Assembly (NCBI GenBank): GCA_003150315.1
Contig: QAML01000039.1
Coordinates: 1-27,491 of the forward strand
Length of the DNA: 27,491 nt
Source of the DNA: Prevotellaceae bacterium
GTDB lineage: Bacteria; Bacteroidota; Bacteroidia; Bacteroidales; Bacteroidaceae
Direction of reading: 5' to 3'
A program made the position numbers and the translations under genes. Shown here piece after piece: positions 17,136 to 24,790 of the stretch (positions are counted from its first letter, which is position 1; each line of letters opens with the position of its first letter). The notes beneath the pieces were generated by a model that saw nothing but the letters and a program-made list of their open reading frames with translations, was not told the DNA's origin and ran no database searches.

Positions 17136-18389
17136 ATGCGTAACTTAAAGACGAAATACCTGCTCCCTGTCATAACCGCCGTAATGGCTATGCTCACGAT
17201 CATACCGGCAGAGGCACAAAACAAATCGGGAGGCGAAAGCCAGCCGACCCTCTCAGTGCGCCGCCAACGCCAGTCGGCATCCACACCGCGCAAGACGCAA
17301 ACCAAGAAACAGGTTGAAGCAAAACCTGCAGCAAAGAAAACCGACACGGCAACAAAGGGCGCAATAACGCCAACCAAAAACGCGGCAAACGACACGGCAA
17401 AAAATGCAAATCCTTCACGTCCGCGTTTTGTGCCGCGACAGCAAAGAGCGGCTGCGGCAACTCCAAAAACTTCCGACGAACGCGCACAAATCGATTTTCC
17501 CACCGCACCCGACATGCCCAAAGACGTATCGTGGCGCAGGGACATCTATCGCACGCTCGACCTTACACAGGATGCAAACGCCACACTCTATTATCCGCTC
17601 GAACAGCAGGGAGACCAGATAAATCTTTTCACTTACATTCTGAAACTCATACTGCGCGGACAGGTCAAAGCCTATGACTATTCGCTCAACGGCAATGAAA
17701 ATTTCGATGCAAAGAATCAAGTTAAACCCAAGGACATTCTTGACCGCTACCATATATATTATGAAACAAAAGACGGCAGAATGCACATTAACGACAGCGA
17801 CATTCCCGCAGCCGAAGTCCTTGAATATTTCCTGAAAGAAAGCTCGTATTTCGACCAGCATACGGCAACCTATCACACAAAAGTAACAGCATTGTGCCCT
17901 GTTCTGAAAAGAGCCGACGATTTCGGCGGAGCCGATGCCAAATATCCCATGTTCTGGGTAAAATATGACGACATCGCGTCCTTCCTTACCAAATTGCCGC
18001 TAACAGGAAGCAACTACAACAACGCATCTACCATGAGCGCGGACGATTATTTCGCAATGAACCGTTATCAAGGCAAGATATACAAAACTAATAACCTTCA
18101 GGGCAAAGTACTTGCCAACTACTGCACCACCGATTCCGCTCTCACAAAAGAGCAAAAGAAAATCGAAAAGCAGCTGACCGATTTCGAGCAACACATATGG
18201 GGAAACGACTCCACCGATTCCACCAAAATCAAAAAAGACACAGTTGTTGCAAAGAAAGAAAAGCGCAGCCGTACACTCTCGAGCCGCCGCAGCGGAAACA
18301 CGTCAAGCGTGAAAGAAAAGAAAACCAAAGGTTCGAACACTTCATCTTCGGGAAGCGCACGCGTGTCAGTACGCCGCCAACGCCACTAA
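17136..18389 (+). CDS. porN: PorN/GldN type IX secretion ring protein
   Basis: 417 residues. The signal peptide ends near AEAQ (residue 28). The GldN domain starts at about residue 126 (DMPKDVSWRRDIYRTLDL) and includes NATLYYPLEQQGDQINLFTY and HIYYETKDGRMHINDSDIPA. PorN binds PorK to form the periplasmic ring. It is longer than typical PorN because of basic low-complexity regions at both ends: a Lys/Ala/Thr-rich stretch of about 90 residues after the signal peptide, and a Lys/Ser/Arg-rich tail of about 60. The motif SVRRQR occurs at both extremes (40-45 and 411-416), encoded by nearly identical bases. It is the last gene of the operon. Confidence 0.92.
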   Translation: MRNLKTKYLLPVITAVMAMLTIIPAEAQNKSGGESQPTLSVRRQRQSASTPRKTQTKKQVEAKPAAKKTDTATKGAITPTKNAANDTAKNANPSRPRFVPRQQRAAAATPKTSDERAQIDFPTAPDMPKDVSWRRDIYRTLDLTQDANATLYYPLEQQGDQINLFTYILKLILRGQVKAYDYSLNGNENFDAKNQVKPKDILDRYHIYYETKDGRMHINDSDIPAAEVLEYFLKESSYFDQHTATYHTKVTALCPVLKRADDFGGADAKYPMFWVKYDDIASFLTKLPLTGSNYNNASTMSADDYFAMNRYQGKIYKTNNLQGKVLANYCTTDSALTKEQKKIEKQLTDFEQHIWGNDSTDSTKIKKDTVVAKKEKRSRTLSSRRSGNTSSVKEKKTKGSNTSSSGSARVSVRRQRH

Positions 18390-18415
18390 GAAACCCGCAC
18401 CACAACAAACATACC

Positions 18416-18445
18416 AAGCCCCGCCCAGAAAGCGGGGCTTTATTT
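18416..18445 (+). terminator. Intrinsic terminator of the type IX secretion operon
   Basis: A perfect 9-bp stem AAGCCCCGC (18416-18424) / GCGGGGCTT (18432-18440) with a 7-nt loop is followed by TATTTTG. It lies 27 bp after the porN stop. A second perfect dyad, GTCCTG-N10-CAGGAC (18451-18472), overlaps the stop codon of the convergent gene and may serve that one. Confidence 0.9.
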
Positions 18446-18465
18446 TGCCTGTCCTGCAAAGTTTG

Positions 18466-18924
18466 TCAGGACTTGCGCCTCGTCAAATGACAAATCGCCC
18501 CGCCAATCATAAGTACCGCGAAACTCGCAATCCACAAGTAATACCCTTCCGCCAACACAAAATCGTCCGTATGCATAGCCTCATCAACGATTATCTTCGG
18601 GCAAAACGAGAACAAGCATCCCAGGGCGATTGTGAGTATCGCACAACAATAAAAGCGTCTGTACTTATTATTGAGAAAGCAAATGATTGACAAAACATAG
18701 GTTACATTCGCATACCATGCAAGGAAGTAAAAGCCGTACTTGCCGCCGACAAACACCGCCAGCCATCCCCATAGCAAACTCCACCATCCGCCAATCGCAT
18801 TCTCACGCGACAAATTTTCGGTAAGATAATCGGGAAAACAACAAGCGGCAATGTAACACAGCACACTGAGCATCACTGCCATTTTTTTACATACCGGTAT
18901 TTCCTTAAACCATACCTGCGACAT
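18466..18924 (-). CDS. Small membrane protein of unknown function
   Basis: 152 residues, not recognised. Four hydrophobic segments are visible: AVMLSVLCYIAACCF (about 15-29), WWSLLWGWLAVFVGG to YFLAWYANVTYVLSIICFL (about 47-83), CCAILTIALGCLFSF (about 93-107) and YLWIASFAVLMIGGAICHL (about 128-147). It ends in the basic TRRKS. It should be an inner-membrane protein. It is convergent with porN and lies about 100 bp downstream of the DUF1016 gene on the same strand. It could be accessory cargo. Confidence 0.6.
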   Translation of the reverse strand: MSQVWFKEIPVCKKMAVMLSVLCYIAACCFPDYLTENLSRENAIGGWWSLLWGWLAVFVGGKYGFYFLAWYANVTYVLSIICFLNNKYRRFYCCAILTIALGCLFSFCPKIIVDEAMHTDDFVLAEGYYLWIASFAVLMIGGAICHLTRRKS

Positions 18925-18986
18925 ATTCTTTCTTTTACATTACTGTCCCGCCTGTTTACTTAATCCAACAACTTAGGTTACTGACA

Positions 18987-19021
18987 GTTTCCTTTTTAGT
19001 ACTTACTTGTTTTTAGGAAAC
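18987..19021. repeat. Short inverted repeat after the DUF1016 gene
   Basis: GTTTCCT (18987-18993) pairs with AGGAAAC (19015-19021), with A/T-rich flanks inside. It sits 2 bp beyond the DUF1016 stop codon on the minus strand. It may be a weak terminator, though no T-tract follows the stem. Confidence 0.35.
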
Positions 19022-19023
19022 AT

Positions 19024-20136
19024 TCAATCGTTTTCATCCAAAGGGCCGTTTCCTGTGGCTTGCTGCCTTAATTCAAGCAATGTCCGTTCATAAACTTCCT
19101 GCAACTGATAGCTTGCCACACCCAACGGAGTTGTTACGCCACGCAGCGACCATTCCACCACAGACGAATCTTTGTCCTTGCACAGAAGTATGCCTATGCT
19201 TGGGTTATCGCCCTCTCCTTTTAACAATTCGTCGGCAGCCGAAACATAGAAATTCAACTTGCCGATAAACTCTGGCATGAAGTCAACAATTTTCAATTCG
19301 ATAACCACATAGCATTTCAATCGTGTGTGATAGAAAACCATATCCGGAAAATACGACTTTCCACTTGGCGTATCAAGTTCCATCTGCCGCCCGACATACG
19401 CAAAGCCTCTGCCAAGTTCCAAAAGGAAGCGAGTGATATTTGCGGCTAACTTGTTCTCCAAGTCCATTTCGCTGAACTTGCTTGGCAAAGAAAAGAAATC
19501 CAACTTGTAAGGGTCTTTTATAATCTCTGTTGCCAATGCGTTTTGAGGTTGTGGCAGTGTAACATCAAAGTTATTCAAAGCCTTTCCTGTATGTTCGTAT
19601 AGTTGAGCCTTAACAACATTCTCCAACTCTGTGCGACTCATGTTGCCTTCAACCACCTTGTTGATATAGAATAAGGCAGCATTTATGGTGTCGCATTTGG
19701 AAACAATAATTGTTTGATGTCTCCAAGGCACACAAAGCAATACCTCTGGGATAGGTGCATTAGCATTATCCACTTTCTGTAATTGTCCACCAGCTTGGTG
19801 GACAAATTCAATTTGGCTTGAATAGAATATAAACCACCGTTTGATGTCATATAAGTTGGTTCTGGAAAAGCCCTCACTCTGAGGAAACTCCGAACGCATA
19901 TCAAGACTAAGCCTGTCAATAACCTTTGCGCCCCATTTATTTTGCTTCTGCTTTTCACAAATGTCCTCGCCCAAACTCCAATAGAATTTGAGCATTTCTG
20001 TATTCACCTTAACAGCAGCTTTTAGCTGTGCCATACGGAAACGTTTTTTCAGGTCAGACAACCACTTTACACAGTTCTTGTCTGCCATAAAGGAGTCGCT
20101 GCTCACGAACTGCGGAATGTTGTCCTTTTCTGCCAT
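19024..20136 (-). CDS. DUF1016/YhcG-family PD-(D/E)XK nuclease-domain protein
   Basis: 370 residues from the chosen ATG at 20136 (MAEKDN). An in-frame ATG at 20193 would add 19 residues, but the only promoter element (20157-20164) lies between the two, so the shorter form is preferred. The N-terminal DUF1016_N region includes WSLGEDICEKQKQNKWGAK and GFSRTNLYDIKRWF. The C-terminal nuclease fold has Asp265 (FPDMVFYH) and Glu280-Leu-Lys282 (VVIELK), matching PD-(D/E)XK. This family is common in accessory DNA and near restriction or mobile elements. No partner gene is adjacent here. Confidence 0.88.
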   Translation of the reverse strand: MAEKDNIPQFVSSDSFMADKNCVKWLSDLKKRFRMAQLKAAVKVNTEMLKFYWSLGEDICEKQKQNKWGAKVIDRLSLDMRSEFPQSEGFSRTNLYDIKRWFIFYSSQIEFVHQAGGQLQKVDNANAPIPEVLLCVPWRHQTIIVSKCDTINAALFYINKVVEGNMSRTELENVVKAQLYEHTGKALNNFDVTLPQPQNALATEIIKDPYKLDFFSLPSKFSEMDLENKLAANITRFLLELGRGFAYVGRQMELDTPSGKSYFPDMVFYHTRLKCYVVIELKIVDFMPEFIGKLNFYVSAADELLKGEGDNPSIGILLCKDKDSSVVEWSLRGVTTPLGVASYQLQEVYERTLLELRQQATGNGPLDEND

Positions 20137-20156
20137 TTCGTCTTTGTTTTGTAATG

Positions 20157-20164
20157 CAAATATA
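20157..20164 (-). promoter_or_regulatory. -7 element (TATATTTG) of the DUF1016 gene
   Basis: TATATTTG on the minus strand matches TAnnTTTG and predicts a transcript starting around 20150, some 14 nt before the ATG at 20136. No clear -33 element lies at the proper distance. Confidence 0.5.
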
Positions 20165-20348
20165 ACAGTTTTCCAAACAACACCGCACGGCATACACCAT
20201 TTCCCAAATGGCTGCGTTTCTTCTTTTGAACATTACGCGGCGCATTTTCGGTTGTCTTTTACAAACTATTGGTTTTCTGCATTTTACGCGTTTTTGGGAG
20301 GGTTTTGTAAAAGATTGTCATTCAGAGGTTTGCAACGGTGTAAAAAAG

Positions 20349-20430
20349 GTCTGATGTAGTTTGAATTATATCAGACATAATTTTTTTTTACATAGGACGT
20401 AGTTTTTCTCATGTCCGACGTGATTTTCGT
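20349..20430. repeat. Degenerate short repeat modules with dyads
   Basis: Four copies of GAYRTRRTTT start at 20353, 20374, 20397 and 20417 (spacings 21, 23 and 20). They are interleaved with dyads GTCTGAT/ATCAGAC (20349-20355, 20370-20376) and GGAC/GTCC (20395-20398, 20413-20416). The first dyad is followed by a run of nine T, so it could also work as a terminator on the plus strand. Confidence 0.6.
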
Positions 20431-20466
20431 GCCGTATCAAAAGGGCTATCAGTTTGGACTTAGCAA

Positions 20467-20661
20467 AAATCCACAGGCAAGAACACACCCATTAACATAT
20501 ACGTCTCGACCACCAACAACATTGCCCAAGACGGCACGGACACATGGGAGAAAATCGACACAACGTCCTCGCGTAAGGAAATCTTCACCGTTGAGAACGA
20601 GAAATGTCCAAAATGTCCAATCACTAAATTCACAGTACCTCCATCAAAACACAACACTTAA
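20467..20661 (+). pseudogene. Relic of the 3' end of a phosphodiesterase-like gene
   Basis: A 64-codon stretch ending in TAA (20659-20661) translates to a protein matching residues 339 onward of the phosphodiesterase at 351-1577. The alignment has no gaps and I count about 39 of 64 identical residues (STGK, IYVST, NNIA, GTDTW, SRKE, KCP, KFTV). No start codon is present. TAG lies in frame at 20461, and the match stops abruptly at about 20465, where short repeats begin. The catalytic part is absent, so it is a decayed or truncated duplicate. Confidence 0.85.
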
Positions 20662-21066
20662 TGTCCAAAGAAAAACACAATACTTTGACAATTAAACATA
20701 AGTTCATGAAATTTCAGTATCTAAAATGGCAAATATAGCCACAAACCTGTTATTGCAGAGTTAAATCGTTCCACACACACTTTGAAAAATAGGGCTAGTA
20801 AAGGATTGCGCTATAAGAGAATATGTAAATTATTTATATTCGAAAGTAAACAGTTACAGAATCAGGATATTAGCAAATATTAGGCTTATACGTCTTACCT
20901 TTTAGATAAAATAAGTATCTTTACACCCTATAACTGAAGATATATTACGAATTGAATAGATCATAGACAAGAATTCTTGCAGACCTGCACAAACATTATA
21001 AATAATAGTTTATTGATAATAAGATAATGTTTTCGTTCTTAATGGACAACTAATTAAATAATTAAC

Positions 21067-21663
21067 ATGATGAAAAAACTTATTTTTGAACTTTGCTTGT
21101 TTGCTTTATCAACAGGAAGTATCATTGCACAGAATGCGTATTCTGAACTAAATGTGAAAACAGAATACATAACAGATGTACAAAATTCAAGAGACGCTTT
21201 GTTTATCAATGCTCAGACATGGGCCAATGCTAACACTACGAAAAGAATAACAAGTATTGAAACAAGTGACAAAGGAACAGGTACGCTCATTCTTAAAACT
21301 TCATCCCAACTTCCAAGCACGAAAGGAATAAACTACTATTCCAAAATTAACGTACAGATGAATGTCAAAATTGATTGCAGAGATAATAAATATCGTATTT
21401 CGTATTCTAATTTCACATCTACCGTACAATCCGATGAAACAATAGATTTTCAATATTTGGGAATCAGTTCTTTGCGAGAGATGCAGAAAGAATTAGAAAC
21501 TCCTATACGATTGGCCACAGATGATTTTGGAAAAGAGGTTTATTGGGGGTACGACCAAATAATTGCTGTTAAACAAAAATATCTAGAACAGAATCAGAAA
21601 TTTAAAAATGAAATAACCACATTTGAAGCAAGCTGCAAAAAAAGAAAAAAGAAATCAATTTAA
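21067..21663 (+). CDS. Exported DUF4468-like protein
   Basis: 198 residues with a signal peptide (1-21, ending SIIAQ). The mature part resembles the DUF4468 family of Bacteroidota, which has a TBP-like fold: SRDALFINAQTWANANT, then ITSIETSDKGTGTLIL, then INVQMNVKIDCRDNKYRISY. Function is unknown; such proteins are probably periplasmic. The gene is clearly more AT-rich than its neighbours, pointing to a different origin. It ends in a Lys/Arg-rich stretch coded by an A-tract. A -1 shift there would add 47 residues (see 21645-21794). The leader is long and AT-rich. Confidence 0.7.
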   Translation: MMKKLIFELCLFALSTGSIIAQNAYSELNVKTEYITDVQNSRDALFINAQTWANANTTKRITSIETSDKGTGTLILKTSSQLPSTKGINYYSKINVQMNVKIDCRDNKYRISYSNFTSTVQSDETIDFQYLGISSLREMQKELETPIRLATDDFGKEVYWGYDQIIAVKQKYLEQNQKFKNEITTFEASCKKRKKKSI

Positions 21664-21794
21664 ACAATAAGCGGATTGCAAAAAATGAGATGTATATAAA
21701 TTACCTTGATTATATATTGAGAGGTTTTGAACATACAATAACTGATTTACAAAAGTCCATTGACAAAGCGATGAATATTTGCGATGGTTTTTAG
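21645..21794 (+). other. Possible -1 frameshift site and C-terminal extension
   Basis: A-AAA-AAG (21645-21651) lies in the zero frame exactly as in the E. coli dnaX slippery heptamer, four codons before the annotated stop. A -1 shift continues as 47 open codons to TAG at 21792-21794, with a helix-like product (for example NEMYINYLDYILRGFEHTIT). The extended protein would be 242 residues. It could also be a plain indel in an A-run, or chance. Confidence 0.4.
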
Positions 21795-22196
21795 GAACAT
21801 TTGGCATTGCAGAGTTACCAAACCTTCCTAAATAATTGTACCTTACTCGTATTTCTTGAAACATACGATACGTCATACGCAGTGAAACCAAGCCTTTGCT
21901 CTGTGTTCTTCTTGACATATCTGTCTAAATGTTGTCGAAGAAACAATAAGCCTACGATATTACATCTTATTGTTTCCCCATTGTATATTTGTGTGGCGTA
22001 TTTCATACGCCATGCACAACACCGCGTAAACCGCTTACAGACCTCTATTGCCGCATTGCGAGACCGATTGCCCTTTTATATGCAAAAATCCGCGCCGAAT
22101 GGTGGGAAAAGACGTTTTCAAGGGTCATGATTTACGCCGCAGGTAATATCTGCATAATTTCCCGGTATTTTTGCACACCAATATTTCAAATATTAT
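21795..22196. other. Gene-free stretch with two perfect hairpins
   Basis: No supportable gene: frames on both strands are short and without recognisable domains. Two perfect dyads stand out: GAAACAATAAG (21940-21950) / CTTATTGTTTC (21966-21976), and GGCGTAT-TTC-ATACGCC (21995-22011). The first could end the upstream transcript. The second has a tight 3-nt loop. Confidence 0.5.
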
Positions 22197-22227
22197 TTTG
22201 CACGAAATACGTAATGCGGTAATTTTG
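22197..22227 (+). promoter_or_regulatory. Promoter of the export operon (TTTG-N19-TAATTTTG)
   Basis: TTTG (22197-22200), a 19-nt spacer, and TAATTTTG (22220-22227) form a perfect Bacteroidota promoter. It predicts a 5' leader of about 70 nt before the ATG at 22303. A second -7-like element, TATTTTTG, lies at 22166-22173. Confidence 0.85.
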
Positions 22228-22302
22228 CAGTTGTAAACAGCCCGCCATACGCGGACTGTACATAAACGAAACCCGCATGATACAACATAACGGTAAACGC
22301 GC

Positions 22303-23757
22303 ATGAAAAGAATAGTTTTCTTCCTGTTCGCCTTGCTTTTAACCGCCACGACACAGGGGCAGAATCTGCTCACACTCGACAGCTGCCGCTCCATGGCTCT
22401 TGCAAACAATAAAAGGTTGCTTATAGGCGAAAAGGAAATAGAAAAAGCCGGCTACGACAACAAGGCTGCAAAAACCAATTACCTGCCTAAACTTAAGGCA
22501 ACGGCTGCATATTTTCGCAACAGCCGTGAAACACATCTGCTTAACAATTCCACACGCCACAAGCTGAACAATCTCGGTTCGTCGATAGCACAACCGCTCG
22601 CCTCGGTGGCTCAAATTGTGGAAAAATACCACCCCGAACTGACCGATGCGCTTAACGAATTCGGCAACAACGTGATTGACGAATTTTCGGGCGTGGGAAA
22701 GAAAATAAACGAAGGCTTCGAAACCGACACTCGAAACATGTTTGCCGGCGCACTCACCATTACGCAGCCGCTGTATATGGGCGGAAAAATCCGCGCATAC
22801 AACGAAATTACCGACTATGCCAAACAAATAGCCGAGGAAAAACATCGCGGCGGGGCGCAGGAGGTGGTGCTCGAAGTGGACGAGGCGTATTGGCGTGTGG
22901 TTTCGCTTGCCAACAAAAAGAAACTCGCTGAAAGCTACGTGAATCTGCTTAAGCATCTTGACGACGACATGCAAAAGATGATTAAGGAGGGAGTGGCAAC
23001 AAAAGCTAACGGACTTACGGTGAGCGTGAAACTGAACGAGGCTGAAATGACGCTTACCAAAGTGGACAACGGGCTTACGCTTTCGCGCATGTTGCTTTGC
23101 CAGCTCTGCGGCATGCCCATTGAAAGCAATTTCACCCTTGAAGACGAACAAAAAGAGCAATTGGCACCGGTTAAGAACAATGCCGCTTTCGACATGAACC
23201 AGGCATACGTCAACCGTCCCGAGCTTCGCAGTCTGGAACTCGCCACAAAAATCTACGACAAGAAGATTCAGATAGCCCGTTCCGAATTTCTCCCGCAAGT
23301 GGTGCTGACCGGCAACTACATGCTCACCAACCCGTCGGTTTACAACGGCTTCGAAAAGAAATTCAAAGGCATGTTCAACGTGGGAGTAATGGTAAGCGCG
23401 CCACTATTCGAGTGGGGAGAAAACAAATATAAGATTCGCGCCGCAAAATCAGAGGCGGCAATAGCAAAATACGAGCTTGAAGAGGCAAAAGAAAAGATTG
23501 AGCTGCAAGTGAACCAGCAATCGTTTCGTGTGAAAGAAGCCGAAAAAACTCTGGCACGCGCACGCAAAAACTGCGAAAGCGCAGACGAAAACATGAAAAC
23601 CGCCAACGCGGGATTCAAAGAGGGAGTAATTCCCACGAGCGACCTTCTTGCGGCGCAGACAGCCTGGGTGTCGGCTCACAGCGAGGTGATTGACGCGGAA
23701 ATAAACGCACGCCTCACACAAGTATATCTGAAAAAATCATTGGGAACACTGGAATAA
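22303..23757 (+). CDS. TolC-family outer-membrane efflux protein
   Basis: 484 residues with a signal peptide (1-20, ending TTQGQ). The remainder has the TolC/OEP pattern of two repeats of long helices and short strands: LTLDSCRSMALANNKRLLIGEKEIEKAG (given in part: LTLDSCRSMALANN), GALTITQPLYMGGKIRAY and VGVMVSAPLFEWGENKYKIR. The final coiled stretch is VNQQSFRVKEAEKTLARA. It forms the outer-membrane channel of a tripartite exporter. It is first in an operon with the adaptor gene 17 bp downstream. Confidence 0.92.
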   Translation: MKRIVFFLFALLLTATTQGQNLLTLDSCRSMALANNKRLLIGEKEIEKAGYDNKAAKTNYLPKLKATAAYFRNSRETHLLNNSTRHKLNNLGSSIAQPLASVAQIVEKYHPELTDALNEFGNNVIDEFSGVGKKINEGFETDTRNMFAGALTITQPLYMGGKIRAYNEITDYAKQIAEEKHRGGAQEVVLEVDEAYWRVVSLANKKKLAESYVNLLKHLDDDMQKMIKEGVATKANGLTVSVKLNEAEMTLTKVDNGLTLSRMLLCQLCGMPIESNFTLEDEQKEQLAPVKNNAAFDMNQAYVNRPELRSLELATKIYDKKIQIARSEFLPQVVLTGNYMLTNPSVYNGFEKKFKGMFNVGVMVSAPLFEWGENKYKIRAAKSEAAIAKYELEEAKEKIELQVNQQSFRVKEAEKTLARARKNCESADENMKTANAGFKEGVIPTSDLLAAQTAWVSAHSEVIDAEINARLTQVYLKKSLGTLE

Positions 23758-23774
23758 GAAAAACTATAAGGCTT

Positions 23775-24773
23775 ATGGCTAAAATGACAAAAGAGAGAAA
23801 GAACCTCTCGATAGGATTGCTGATTTTCACCGCAGTAATAATTGCAACGGCAGTAATGGGAATTATCCTCCTTAAACCTTCCACCGAATACATAGAGGGA
23901 CAGGCTGACGTAGAAGAGTATCGCGTTTCGAGCAAAGTGCCTTCGAGAATCGTGAAATTCCTTGTTGAAGAGGGCGATACGGTTCATGCCGGCGACACAC
24001 TCGTAATTCTTGACGCTCCCGACGTGGAAGCGAAACTGCAACAGGCACAAGCCGCCGAAGCTGCGGCACAGGCACAAAGCGACGAAGCACGCAACGGCGC
24101 ACGCAAAGAACAGATTCAGGGCGCATACAGCATGTGGCAGAAAGCAAAAGCCGGAGTGGAAATAGCACAAAAGACATACAACCGAATAAAAAACCTCTAC
24201 GACCAGGGAGTAGTGGCAGCGCAAAAATTTGATGAAGCCTCGGCACAACGCGATGCCGCAATAGCCACCGAAAAAGCCGCCCGCTCACAATATGAAATGG
24301 CTGTGAACGGAGCACGAAGGGAAGACAAAGCAGCAGCCGAAGCCCTCGTGAAAAGAGCTCAGGGAGCCATCAACGAAGTTCGGTCATACATAAACGAAAC
24401 AGTGCTTACCGCACAAACAGACGGCGAAGTAACCGAAATATTCCCCCAAGCCGGAGAACTTGTAGGCTCGGGAGCACCAATAATGAGCATATCGGTGATG
24501 GGAAAAATGTGGGTTTCGTTCAATGTCAGGGAAAATTTGCTGAAAGATTTCGGAACGGGAAAAACATTCAAGGCAACGGTTCCCGCACTCGGCAACAAAG
24601 AAATAACATTACGCACATACTACATGAAAGATGTGGGAAGTTACGCAGCATGGAAGGCAACAAAAGCAACAGGTGCCTATGACATGAAAACTTTCCAGAT
24701 AAAAGCCCGCCCAAACGAGACAGTAAACGGATTGCGACCGGGAATGTCGGTTATCTTTCCCATTAAAAACTGA
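23775..24773 (+). CDS. HlyD-family periplasmic adaptor protein
   Basis: 332 residues. One N-terminal membrane anchor (about 12-36, IGLLIFTAVIIATAVMGIIL) is followed by a lipoyl half-domain (VPSRIVKFLVEEGDTVHAGD, TLVILDAP), a long Ala/Gln-rich coiled-coil hairpin (about 85-200), the second lipoyl half (VLTAQTDGEVTEIFPQAGEL) and a beta-barrel part ending GLRPGMSVIFPIKN. It bridges the inner-membrane transporter and TolC. It ends normally for the family, so the 21-bp array just downstream is not its missing tail. Confidence 0.92.
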   Translation: MAKMTKERKNLSIGLLIFTAVIIATAVMGIILLKPSTEYIEGQADVEEYRVSSKVPSRIVKFLVEEGDTVHAGDTLVILDAPDVEAKLQQAQAAEAAAQAQSDEARNGARKEQIQGAYSMWQKAKAGVEIAQKTYNRIKNLYDQGVVAAQKFDEASAQRDAAIATEKAARSQYEMAVNGARREDKAAAEALVKRAQGAINEVRSYINETVLTAQTDGEVTEIFPQAGELVGSGAPIMSISVMGKMWVSFNVRENLLKDFGTGKTFKATVPALGNKEITLRTYYMKDVGSYAAWKATKATGAYDMKTFQIKARPNETVNGLRPGMSVIFPIKN

Positions 24774-24790
24774 CGGGTAAGCCGAAAGTT

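Larger units (their letters stand above)
20194..21066. other. Gene-poor accessory region
   Basis: No intact gene is visible. It holds, in order: an 11-bp perfect inverted repeat TCTTTTACAAA (20255-20265) / TTTGTAAAAGA (20304-20314); a group of short dyad modules (20349-20430); a decayed 3' gene end (20467-20661); and from about 20690 a markedly AT-rich leader with a weak -7-like TATCTTTA (20916-20923) before the next gene. Confidence 0.6.

Noticed and set aside
20137..20193. Longer N-terminus of the DUF1016 protein
   Set aside because: The only promoter element (20157-20164) lies downstream of that ATG, and the extra residues are not family-like.
20411..20695. 94-codon frame on the plus strand
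   Set aside because: It starts in the short repeats and runs across the phosphodiesterase relic in the wrong frame; the homology is in another frame.
21655..21918. 87-codon minus-strand frame as a transposase remnant
   Set aside because: No transposase motif or terminal repeats could be recognised, and it overlaps the possible frameshift extension on the other strand.
22339..23298. Long open frame (319 codons) on the minus strand
   Set aside because: Antisense shadow of the TolC-family gene; no domain recognised.
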